Assembly (NCBI GenBank): GCA_030549495.1
Contig: JAUIRK010000855.1
Span: 816,001-880,000, forward strand
From: Nectonema munidae
Lineage: Eukaryota > Nematomorpha > Nectonematoida > Nectonematidae
DNA: 64,000 nucleotides
Reading direction: 5' to 3'
The notes under the pieces were generated by a model. It was not told the origin of the DNA, made no database searches, and saw nothing but the letters and a program-made list of their open reading frames with translations. The translations under genes were made by a program, and so were the position numbers. Positions within the stretch are counted from its first letter, which is position 1. Every line of letters begins with the position of its first letter. Shown one piece after another: positions 23,176 to 35,400 of this stretch.

Positions 23176-24450
23176 GCCTAAAGCAGCTTTATTACATTTT
23201 TAAGTAAAAAGAAACGCACGGTACGAATCTGTAGTTTATGTACTAATATGCTTTATGATCCAATAAAATCCATAAAAATGTAGAAAACTTTTTTGAAGAC
23301 GATGTAGAAATAAAGATAAGATTTTTAAGTTCGATAATTATTACGCTTCGCATAGACGCAACAACGTAAACAAACACAACGGCTTGCAATTTGGCGTCCG
23401 TCATTTTTCTTTATTCGTGGATGTGTTGTCTCAGAGACCTTGATGTTCTGTGAAGTTTTTCAATGCTTCTTGTTTGTTTACCTTATCTTTTCAAAGGTTG
23501 GAATCGACATTTTGCGTGTGTTCAAACATATGACTTCGTGGAATATTGATTCTCGCTTCTAATATTTTAGACTAGCAAAAAAAGTTTCATTGACCGCACA
23601 ATTATTCCAAATATTTTCTGTGATCCTTTTTCAAGAATTTGGCGTTCTTCATTTTAATAAGTGACTGACTGTCTGCTCTTGCTCCCATTTTTAAAAGATT
23701 TATTCGCTACAACTCATTTTTTCAAAAAGCTTTTCTTTGGCGGTAACCTTTAATTTTTTTCCCATTATGAATTGATGAGAGAATTTTTGAACATGATTGA
23801 TAAACTAACCTCTATAGTGTATCTATTTGGGCTGAATATTTCAAACGACTCATGCAGTAGTAAAATAGTAGAAAGTTTTAGGTGTCAAATATCATTAAAA
23901 TCGACCACTAATTCTTGAAAATATTTAAAAATAGCCGAATCTGAAAGATTATCGCCATTTTTTTCAAACTTAACTTTATGAATATTATAATGTATTCTCC
24001 AGTATCAATTAGAATTCCATTGTTTCCAAAGTGTTTATCCGCGTAGTAAAATCTTTTCTTTACGCTTTCACCTCATCCAAGTGAAATATATTTATTTAAC
24101 TTCACAATAGAAAACATACGGGTTTGAATAGTTTAAAATATTTATTTTTTTTTATATCGGATAATATTTATAAGCTCATTTTTAGAAGCATTTATTTTTT
24201 TGGAAGTATTTCTTTCCGGGGATCTCTCACCAAATTGTTACAAATTTGGCGCGCCAGAATATATTTGCGTCCCTCGAGTTTATCATTTTTCCATTTGATT
24301 CTTCGAACTATAAATTTTATTTTTTACTTGATATTTTTTGTCGATAAAAATAGGTTAATCTGAGAGAAGAGGTTCCCTGCATTTTTCCATTCGTTCCTTC
24401 TCCATACTTCTTCTATAAGAAATCAGTATCAAGAAATGCCTGTTTCCACC
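23176..24450. other. No gene seen
   Basis: AT-rich sequence without recognised gene or transposon. Confidence 0.4.
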
Positions 24451-24454
24451 GTAA

Positions 24455-24765
24455 CCGGACATTTGGCCGAACGTACATTTCTTCGAGGCAAAGTTGGCCG
24501 ATGCCATTTAGGCGAATGCACATTTCACCGAAAATGTTTATACGCAATTTGATAATTTTTGTAGGCGTTGCTTTACTTTCAGTAAGCGTGCAGGCTTGTG
24601 TTCCATACAAATCTGCAGGGTGGTTTTTGGTTTCTTCTTTTTCTTTTCTTAACCTCTTTACACAAATTAGGTGGTGAATGATTTTATCTACTAGAAGAGT
24701 TACATGACAAATATAATGCATTCGGTCAAATATCTATCTGCCACATGTACAGCTACCCTTTTCTC
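24455..24765. mobile_element. Degenerate unit-built MITE
   Basis: The left arm carries CCGGACATTTGGCCGAACG, GTACATTTCTTCGAGG, AAGTTGGCCGATG, CATTTAGGCGAATG and CACATTTCACCGAAAATG, clearly the same 15-16 bp unit family as the 2045-2942 element. The right side (24718-24760) has weaker inverted units (GCATTCGGTCAAATATC). No clear target duplication, so an old copy. Confidence 0.55.
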
Positions 24766-25215
24766 ATATTAGATAGAAGGGTTTCCTTCATAGCCTGGAC
24801 GTTAACTTTTAATCGCACAAATTATAAAGATTGTTCACATTGGCATTCATTTATTTAGATTCTTTGTGCTCCTAATATATTTTTTGTTGGAAATTTATCT
24901 TCTCATTAATCCCAATTCTTTTGGTCCAATTTTTGAAGAAGGATCAAAAAAAAGAAATTAACTAATTCTTTTTCCAGTAATTTTTCGGGAAGCAAGAATA
25001 TTTCTTGGTCTCATTACAGACGATCAAATCAGTTTATACATAGCAGTGATTCTCAAGCCCGGCTCTAAGATCAGCCTCTTGTCATCAACTTTGTGGACGC
25101 GCTATTCTCCTCTATGAGCTATTGACATATGGCACCAAAGATACAAATTCGAGTACATGGCTAAGCGGGGTTGCTTCTATATTTTTTGGATTTTGATGTC
25201 AGTGATAGAAGCACT

Positions 25216-25602
25216 ATGGATTTTGCACCATTTTATAATTCATTATTATGTTTTATTAAAAGAGCTTCTTCCAATTCTTTATTGAATCTTTCGTTTTTGG
25301 AGCCTCCTTATAATGGAATGTGGGTTCGCAAACTCTTAAAATGTCTTTTTTTCAATTTTTTGTCTACGATTTCTGCAATAAATACAAAAGTAATAAATGG
25401 ACAAATTAATGAAAAATGTAATGCAAAAATAATTTTAAATGATCACAGAACCGTTGACAGTTTTAAGGATCTCAAGAGGTCAGTAAGAACTGCTTTGGGA
25501 AAGATACATCAACCAAGACCCATACTTTCAAAGTATAGTCATGATGATGTATTAAAAGAAAACACAAAAGGTTTTATCTTAGACACTTCAAATAAATTAT
25601 AA
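25216..25602 (+). CDS. Hypothetical protein, 128 aa
   Basis: An open frame from ATG at 25216 to a stop at 25600-25602; the frame is open back to about 25165. The first half is hydrophobic and Leu/Phe-rich (SLLCFIKRASSNSLLNLSFL, KLLKCLFFNFLS), the second half polar and basic (FKDLKRSVRTALGKIHQPRP). No family recognised, no signal peptide or clear membrane span, no splice partner found. In a sequence this AT-rich a 143-codon open frame is unusual but not proof of a gene. It could be an exon or a transposon relic. Confidence 0.28.
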   Translation: MDFAPFYNSLLCFIKRASSNSLLNLSFLEPPYNGMWVRKLLKCLFFNFLSTISAINTKVINGQINEKCNAKIILNDHRTVDSFKDLKRSVRTALGKIHQPRPILSKYSHDDVLKENTKGFILDTSNKL

Positions 25603-26384
25603 TTCATCAGCTTTGATTTGGGTGTGTCTAAAAAGTCTTTAAAAGATGAAATATTTTTACTTTGTTAAAGTATTTGCTTCATCTCAAACTTTAAAAAAAG
25701 TCTTTCAAAGTTTGTTTGACAAATACAAGAGATTTAAAGATTGGGTTCTATTGAAAGCATTATCATAATTTTTAGGGCAAAACTCCTCCTAGACCCATCT
25801 ATACCGTCAATCAAATGCTCGATATTCTTTGTTTCTAGAATATAAGGTCTAACTACGAACAGCTTTTTGCAAATTTTTTTTACTTTTAATTTATGCAGTA
25901 AAGCTTCCATTAGTCACTACTAAGTCTCACTTTATTCCCGAGACCGAACGTAAGCTCTTAACCGTGTAACCACTACCAAAAAAAGCAAACCCCATCCGAG
26001 ACCTTTTTATGACAATGGCCTTATATATATATATATATATTGTATATTATACATAGTATACAACTCGTTTTTTGCAAAATTAGAGAAAAAAAGTTGAATA
26101 TTTTGGAGAAAGAAATCAAAATATGTTTTCTTTATTTGGAAAAGTTATTTCAATTTTGAGGCTTGTTTAGAGCTAGATAATAAAAGGTTTTCCAGAGTTT
26201 GGATTATGAACGATGCGAATTAGTTGAGTCCATTAGCACTGAATTTAACAAAACTCGAAGATAGATCTTAATCATTTGTTCAGAACATTTGACCGGATTT
26301 TACAAGAATTTTTTAAAACTTATTTTTTAATTATCACAGAAACTTCTGAGCGAAATCACTGATTAAGAATATTTTTTACCGTAG
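25603..26384. other. Upstream of the receptor first coding exon; (TA)n tract
   Basis: AT-rich. A TA microsatellite of about 11 units lies at 26021-26042. The last bases, TTTTTTACCGTAG, make a good splice acceptor ending at 26384. Confidence 0.5.
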
Positions 26385-26410
26385 ACATCTTTACATATGA
26401 TTAAAAGAGA

Positions 26411-29400
26411 ATGCATGCAATTGGAGTGAAACTTGTCAACCTCAAAGAACTTAGAAACTCTTCCGGCATAAACTCATCTGCTACCAGTGGTGAGGCGGAG
26501 ACGCACAACTGGCTCGCTCTGTTCCTATCTTTTCTTTGCTTTCTCACCATTTGGGCGAATCTATTTGTCATATACGCCATAAAGTTGAGTCCAAAGTTGA
26601 AGGTCAAGGCAAACTATTACTTAAAGTCTCTGGCAGTCTCTGACTTGTTGATTGGTGTTTTTGTGATGCCTATTTCTGTCTACACAACCTTCAGCAGTAT
26701 GCCCTATTTTTAAAATATTCTCAACTTTTTTTTAAAAAAAAAACTAACTTCAAACTTTTTTTTGTCAAAAGTAAAGTCATATGAGTAGGCTACACATTTT
26801 CAACTTTAAATTAAAAAAGTAGTGAAATTCAATTTAATAAGCTATTAAATAAAAACATTCACCATAGTGATATACATCGCTTGAAAAATATTGTTACTTT
26901 ATCTTAACGATAGATTAAATTATTTTCGGAATAAACTTTTTTTATTATTATTGTTAACTAATATTCCAATCAAATTGGTCCTAAAATTTAGTGAAAAATT
27001 TGGTCCCCACTTTCCTCCAAAAGCATAACATACTGATATAAATACTTTCAAGTATTATTATATATGGTATCATTAGAAAGCAAGGCTTTTCGTTATAATG
27101 AATATAGGCCAGGTTACTTTGAAAAAAAGACTTAAATTGGCTTTTTCTGGGATCAGTCCAATTTTTTATGCTTCAAAGAAAAATCTTGTTTTTACTCCTA
27201 CTATCATATGGTATTCTTATTCTTTAATTTAACAGAATAGGACTGTATTTAAAAAATAGAAGGGTTCTTTTATACTTTAAGGGTCATCTCTTTTATCAGT
27301 TAATTAATTATTTTATAAATAAGATAAGAAACTTTTAATTAAAGAGAAAAGTATTTTTACACTTCAGGTGGTAAAAAATGTTTTTTAATCAAAAATTGTC
27401 TACTTTCACTTTGATCAGTTAGGGTTAATAAAACATTTTCATTTTCTCATCATTCAAAATTTAAAACGAGTTATGCTATTGATTCAAAAGTAAGTTTTTG
27501 ATGTGGCTAGAATAAGCAGTTATGTTTTGATTTAAGTAGGGCATTTCAAAGTAGTTAGCTCTACTGTTCCAGTGATAGATGGCTCTAATAATTTCAATTT
27601 TTATAGGAAAATTTTGTCGAATTTAATATTGTACTTCTTGTGGTTTATAATTTTCTTCAACTAAGAATCATTCAGATTTTTTTTCCGTTTATTTGGACAT
27701 AAAACTTAATTTTCGTGCATTATTTTTCTCGTTGTTCTGATTGATTTATTTAGTACGCTTTTTTTCATCTGTTTCCTTTTTCTGCATATTTTCAAACATA
27801 AACTCAATCGTTTTAATGGGATTTTTGAATTAAAAGATAACGATATTCTTAGATACACTGACGACATATTACTATTGCATCGGAAAACTCAAACATTAAA
27901 TCGTTTTGCCATAACAGTCAACGTAAAATTACAAGCGATAAATACACACTGCCACACATTGTAGCAGGCCACACGTTAGACAAATTTATAACGCCTACAA
28001 ACAAAAACTTGGAAAGCCAGCCTCCAAACCAGAAACACAAACTTGAATACCTTTATCATTTGTCTAAGCCAAAACGTAGATAAAAAACATCACGTTTGAT
28101 AACCTTATGTTCTAAGCTTCTAGTGAGTTTATCTTAGTTGTTTGTTTCTTTTTTGAAGCGCATTTTGTCTGAACAAAGATCATCAATGCTCCCTGAACGA
28201 AAGCGAAATCTTATAATTTTATCATATTTGAGAAATTATACAAGGAACATTAATCTTGATGACCTTGTGAAGGTTTTGCTGAAAATTCTCGCAGAATTCA
28301 ATTGTTTTAGCTTAGAACAAAAACAATTTAGCGGCTCTATATAGCTACTGGCGACTCTACCGCTTTAAAAAGAGAACGCGCCTAACTTAATACCTCACAA
28401 AAGATTGAAAGCCATATTAGAATTTGTTTTATGAGTTTAATAGTGAAAAATTATCGTTTAAATCAAAAAAATAATGTTTTATCAAAATTTAAATCAAACC
28501 AATTCATCTATTAAACTGGTCAACAAGAATTTTGCTCGTTTCAACTTTATCATCTTCGTTCATTTGTATATTGTTTGATACGTATAAAACTTTCTCAAAA
28601 TGGTCAAACACGAAATCTATTTAAATTGACCGATTCAGCTGGTTTCGAGATATTGTAGAGTGAATGGTATAAACGAACTGTCTTTCTCCTTCAAATAAAA
28701 TGATGCGCCTCAAAATTTGCCTCTACTAAGTCATTATTTTGTATTTATTAATTTCATTAAAAAAAATCACCTCATTGAATTCGGTATAAAATCCCATTTT
28801 TAGTCATATATCATTTTCAGTTATATTTTCTTTTTTTGCAATTTTGTTTTGTCTACTTATAATTCTATTAGTTCTGTGACAAAATAAATTACATATATAG
28901 CTACGTACAACTATTTAATCATGAAGTCCTTTATTTCAGTTGAATCGTCATATGTCAATCATTTTTTTGACAGGTATGATTAATTTTTATAAAAAATAAA
29001 CATCACTGTTGGATTCAGCCTACTTGAAAATGCGTACATATGTGTAAAACACATGATTTTCAAATTTGATTCATGCTTACAAGTATTTTCACGTTTTAAA
29101 TCCAAAAGCAATCTATAATTGGAATCAGCATTGTTGATTTGTTATAAAAATGTGTGTATTTCATGTAAAATTTGAATGAATGTTTTCAGAGACAGATTTT
29201 AGAAGTAAACCGCAAGTTTTGTTACACACTTATAGGTATTTTCAATTTCTAAATTCCAAAAATAAGTCCAAAAATGAAATCAGTATGCCCGATTTGATAT
29301 AAAAAAATATATTTCATATAAAATTTGAATGTATATTTTATTAGATATATTTCTCATCAATCAAAATTTTGATTGACATTTCCCAAAAAGTAACCATGAT

Positions 29401-32400
29401 TTTGAAAAAATTTAAACTATAAAGTGTTGTGTTCAAAGCTGTATATATTTATAAATTTTCAAACGAGTATATAATATAGAACCAAGGTTATACGCTTTAA
29501 CTAGAGATACTGTCAGAATTTTGCTGAAAAAGTTTAACTTTTGATTTTGATTGACAGATTTAGACATGAAAAGGTCATTCAACTGTCATGAAAATGGTAT
29601 CAAAAGATGCAGCTATCAATTTTAGGAAATGTCACGAAGTATGGTAGCAAAAGATGTATCCAATTTGGTACCCCCCCCCCTCACTGATAGGGTTACAAAT
29701 TTAATCAAGGTGATTCTGATTTTTCAATATAAGCCTATTTTTTGTGCCCCTCCCCCCTATGTACTTCGCTCTGGCTACGCCACTGTTTCAGCTGATTCAG
29801 TATTTGAAGGTCAAAATGTTTCTGTCTTGTAAAGACTTGTATGCAAAATTGGTGGTACAGTCAGACCTCTTTTATCCGACTCGATGCTTATTCAACAACC
29901 CCACCACTTTCCAATACAATATTGAGGCAAATAAATCTTCCCAATCTTTTTTCTCTTGCATATTCTGATAGCGCCAAACCAAATGCAGTAGTCACTAATG
30001 CTTGCATCATTTGTTAATCCAAAGATCAATCACGCTGTCCAATATTTTACGGAACTGAGAGTGAAAATAAATGGAAACAATTCATCCTTAAATTTTGAAT
30101 TACAAGAAGATTATTCTTTTTTAAAAAAGCTTGAAGACAAAATGAAATCCTACTGACTTGAGAACATTCTCCAGCTTAAACAAAAAGTTTTTTTCTTTTT
30201 TTATCGTTTAATTGCGATTTGAATTGTATCGATTTTTATAACAAAATATAAAGTCATGGTCCTTTTCTCAAAAAAAGTTATTTCAAGTGATGTATCCAAA
30301 GTCAAAAAGTTAATATATTTTTTTAAATTTTGAAGTACAAAACACTTTTGTAAAAATCTTGTTCCAGTTTGTTTGAAAAAAAATATGGCAAGCCTAACCA
30401 TATACAACACTAGGGAGTCGCATTCAGATCAGTGCTGATGATGTTGATGAAACCAAAACTTCCCACTTACTTGCCAGGACTTTTCAACGCTCTGCAGGGT
30501 TTAGGCCATAAGTTCCCTAACTTTTTTACACTGTGGAAAATTGGTTGAACTTTGGAAATTTTGCGCATCCCATAATATAAAATCCAATATTTCAACAGTC
30601 TTTTAGTTTAAATACCAAAATATTGGGAAATTTTTTTTCAATATAACTATAAAAAGCATTGCATCCAAAATATATCATTATATACGTGAATTTATAATGA
30701 TGATATGAAAATAAAACAAAGAAAGATAATTAGAAACAATATTTCTAACAGATATGCCCATTGAAGTTAAAAAAATTATAACAAATATAAAAAAATTGTA
30801 AAAACTGGACACTTTCTTTGTGATGTTGCTGATTTTTTTCTGAGTATAAACTCCTTTTTCAAAGCAAATATATAAAAATGATAATATAGGGAAAAAAAGA
30901 TAAACCACAAATGCATAAGTTGAAGAGCTAGGAAAAATGTAACTGTAGTCAGACTAACTACAATCTCTTAGACTTTAGTTTTATTGCAAAAATTTTGAGA
31001 AAATTAAAAACTATTTATACCCTTATTGAAAACCCTAATGATTCTTAAGGTAACTTTTTCAATTCTATCATATCATAATTGTTTACAAAATGTGATATGA
31101 CGACTATAGTAATAACACATTTATATAGAATAGTAGTTGTGTCAAACGTTTTTAAGTAGAAAAATAAACTAATGAACAAATAAAGAGTAATGATGGCCGC
31201 TTCTTTGAACCAATCATACGAAAACCATATGTGCTGTGGAACACTGGTTGGGAATTACAGTTCTCACATGTGTCTGCCCAACTTAATACTCTCTGATCTT
31301 CTCTCCCTCTAGACATCAATCAAATCACCGACCCAGGATCCTTGTCTCTATATTGATTTTTCTATTTCTCAATCACTCTTCCCATGCAGAGCGTTCATTC
31401 TTTACACGTTTACCATCTCCCAAAATCTTGTCGTGAAAAACAAATTTTGACAATTGCTTCATTTTAATGAACACTGCTAAAATCTTACTCTGATTAATTT
31501 TGAGCAGAAAATATGTACAGAACTACTTAATTTAGTTACAATCAGTATAGATTGAGGTGGTTCCCCTTTTTGGCGCATTTATGTTGGAATAAAGTTTAGT
31601 TTTTAAATACGAATAGATGGACATTGGACAAGCATTTTCATTTACTAAAATAAAAAAACATGAATGAGCTCGATGTAACTCTTTCATAATCACCCACATT
31701 TTTTAGTTTGTTAATATAAAAAAAAAGAGTTAATGTTTCCCAAAACGAAAATATTAATTGTATAGAAATAATATTATAGATTTAGATTAAGAAAAAAGTT
31801 GATTATAGAATAGATAAAGCTAAATTTTCATGATAGCAAAGGACCAAATGTCTCTAGGCGAACTGTTGGGACCGTTTTATTCAGAGTCCAAACCAGTTCA
31901 TAGTGATAAATTAAAAGCTTCATACTTGTTGCAGACTCCTTCAACCTAGGCCGCGTCCTATGCACGCTATGGTTTTCCTCGGATGTTTTCCTGTCCACAG
32001 CCTCTCTTCTCAACATGACCCATATGTCAATCATTCGCTACATCTCTCTGAAAAAGCCCCTCTACCTTCTAATACTCTCCACCGAACGAAACATCAAACT
32101 CAGCATCACCCTCGTCTGGTTCATCTCTTTCCTCGTGATGACTCCAATCCTCATAATCTCGCTCCTGCATCCCCATCTTCTTCTGCAGAACAACTCCGTT
32201 TGTTTTCCCACAAACTCGGCATTCATCGTTATTTCCTCCACATTCTCCTTTTACATCCCTCTGATCGTGATGACGTGCACGTACCTCATGTCCATCCACC
32301 TTCTCCTGCAAAAGATGTCGACGAGATTTCGCTTCAAGACCCTTTGCATTTCGAAATCGGATATTCCAAGCAACTTCATCTCCGAACTCAGAATCAACTA

Positions 32401-35400
32401 CTCCAATAAAACGCCCATCAACGGTGTCATTTACAAGACGGACTTCAAAAAGGCCGCACAACCCCTTAACAAAAACAGTGGCACAGGTACGCTTTTATTT
32501 TCTACATACAAAAGTCTAGGCGAAACACCAATTCCCAACCTTTTCTATTACTGCGCCATCATCTTTCTAGATCTAAGCTTCATTGGACGCAAATAAGTGC
32601 TGTCGTATATCAATAAAAGATTTTGATGACTGAAAATAATTTAATTTACATCTTCAAAATGTTTTTCATAAGAATTCATCAAAATTTTTAAATAACTTCG
32701 ATACAAAAATTTTATTTAAATAGTTTGAAGAAATGTCACGATTTGGAATTAAACCCGAAACGATAAGATCAAAAGCCAAGAGCTTGGCCATTTGCCGAAT
32801 GAAAACTTGCAAAGTGTACAAAATTTTTGATGCAAAACATAACATTTACAATTAAGACAAAACAATGTTTAGCTGTGAACGTGTGGGTTTGGTGAATTAA
32901 AAATATGAAAGAGGTATGTGTGGATAGATATTGAAGGTAAAAATGAAGTCCAATTGAAATTCCATTGATACATTTTCTCATCAAGAGTAAATACCCTGTC
33001 AGGACAAAATTTCTTAGGGTCATGAGATTATTGAATAAAATTTTCAAACCTAATTTCTAATTTGATAGTTAATCAAGTTATGTTATTTATAGTTTTCAAA
33101 TTTTTGGCAAAGTTTTCAAGATAAATTTTAAAGTTACACAAAAATATTTGCGAGCAAAAAAGTTATTGGAAAAATGTGCTTACACGTTGTGTGGTACAAC
33201 AATTAAATTTCTTTGTGAAAGGGGTTTACCACTTGGGGGAAGCATTGAGATTATCGGTTCTAGAAGCAATGGTAATAACTTGCACTCATGTCTATTGAAG
33301 GAGAGATTCTAGAATCTAGATGAAATCGACTTCATGTCAATTATAGATGAATTTGCTACAATAAAATGTAGAAAAGTTAAAATTTGAAAATGTACAATAC
33401 TAAAAAGTTGAAATTTTAAATTGTGAAATAATAATTTTTTTTTTATATTTTAAAATTTATATTAATTCATATCAGTCCTGAAACTATGTAGAGACATCAA
33501 AAACCTTTTCGATTAGCTTATTTTGATAAAAATCAAAGTTTCTCAAAAAATTTTTTGGAAAAACTGATAGCCTAGGCGATCTATTTGAGAAAATTCAAAT
33601 CTTTCCAAAATGGATTTTGCTCAATGGGAAAATTTTTGTAACCCTGATAATTAAAAGCTTGGAGTAAATTAGTAAATTTTTTTGCAAAAAAAAATAAAAA
33701 CATTTTCAGTAGGGGAAAATATCCGATTTTGTTTTTTTGCCACTTTGAGTGTCTTGTCAGTGGGCATTATTTTTAGGAAATCGTCATTTGTAAGATATCA
33801 CGTTTGTTCGTGTTGATCTAATTACCAATATGAGATGAGTTTTACAAATTTAAACTTTTTTTTTTACAATTTTATTGCAAATTTTTTTACTTTTACAAAA
33901 AAAAGTTACACCCAATTTTCTTTTATAAAGGTAAAAAGGAAAGAAATTCTAGCGCAATTCATGAAGAAATGAACTCAACGGACTCCCATTCTATGAAATT
34001 TAATCCGAATCAAACCAGTTCAAATCGTTCCTTAAGAAAGTCTCTGTCGGAGCCAAATTTGAATAGATTCATTGAGTAAGAAATCACTCATACTTTTGAT
34101 TAGAAACAATAATTTAATATCACAAACTCTTCTCTTCTGCTTCAAACATCTGCCAACCCTAAATCGTCAATAATTATCCTTGAGGTCAATGACCCTATAA
34201 AAATCATTTAGCGATTTTAGATCGCTGGCTTCGCTACTGTAAAATAGCATTTTGTTGGTTTATAAAACAGGAAATTAAAAAAAATAAGTTACATTTTAAA
34301 CATTACAATAAAGATAAAAGAATGTAGGTTGTTGATTCAGATTCAATTTTTTCACATATACTCAAAAGAAGAGGAAGAATATTTCGTGACTTCCATTTTG
34401 ACATTAACTGTATCTTATGATGTGTGACAAAATATATTTTCAAGAAGAGAAAACTGTTGATTCAGAAAGAAACACATGAAAAACAATTTTGTCGGTTCCA
34501 GAAATGGTGTGGGGCTGATTATTATTATCACTGGGTTACAAATTTTTGGCTTCATTATAAATTTTAGCGTTTTTTATGACGTTTGAATTTTAAAACTAAC
34601 GTTATATTTTATATGTCTTCAATATTTATGAAAAAAAATTACAAAACACAATTTTTGTTACAAAACTAAAAAAACCCTGATTGATTGACGTTTCAACGGC
34701 TGATTTAGAAATAAATTAACAACCACGGGATAACACTTTTTTAATGAACAAGAATCAATCAATATATTTATATGATTTTTTAAGTTCAGCTAATTTTAAC
34801 AAAAAAACCAACAGCACTACTTTTGCTTGGCAACTTGAGAAAACTTCTACTTTCTTCTGCATCACCTTATGATACAATTTTCATGTTGAAGATTTTTTGC
34901 TAGAAACAAGAGAATAGTGTGCTTTACGTTTTCGAAGACTAGTCTGATAAGATTACTTTTCAGGACAATCACTCTTTATTACCAATAGAGCACAACATAG
35001 GATGCTTAAACCTTATAATCCTAGTAGGATTCTGAAAATCGGAATGTAATGGCATTTTATTTCCAAAAATTTGTCTCGAAAAGCTTGTCTATTTCTTTAT
35101 TGGGATTGTAAGAAATGTGGCTTTGTAAAATACATTATATACGATTTTCAGATCTATTTTACTTTTTTTCGATTCTATTCTAAATTAGAAAAGGCTAAAA
35201 ATAGAATCAAAATATCATCATTGCTATAGTTTGATGATTTTCATTTCTTGGATTAAGGCACTCAAATACCAAAAGCAACTTCCGCTCTTTCAAACCAACA
35301 GACAATGAGAAACGCGCAACAATATCTCTCGGTAAAACATACCATTCTTTCTCTTTTCCAACGTAGTGAGTTTGTAAAGTTATTTAGTAAGTTTGTTTTT

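Larger units (their letters stand above)
26697..31934. other. Receptor intron 1 (5.2 kb)
   Basis: Donor A|GTATGC at 26697, acceptor TTGTTGCAG at 31934. It holds an RT-like relic (about 27830), the third tandem-array module (28925-29635), a hAT MITE end (to 29785) and a pogo-like end (29858). No coding exon was needed or found between the two flanking exons, whose phases match. Confidence 0.7.

Noticed and set aside
27830-28344. Full retroelement around the YxDD-like box
   Set aside because: Only one RT-like motif is visible and the following frame (28138-28344) matches nothing, so no element type or borders can be claimed.
31190-31330. Possible extra receptor exon ending before ACATCAATCAAATC
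   Set aside because: Exon 1 and exon 2 already join in phase and continue TM2 into TM3; adding this piece would break the known loop length.
31960-32461. Open frames in other phases over receptor exon 2 (31960-32409 +, 32461-32069 -)
   Set aside because: They are shadows of the GPCR exon; only the frame with TM3-TM5 has family motifs and matching splice phases.
35301-35331. Shorter exon 4 with acceptor at CCAACAG
   Set aside because: It would put the split Asp328 codon out of phase and give an immediate stop; the acceptor at 35275 gives an open frame through TM6.
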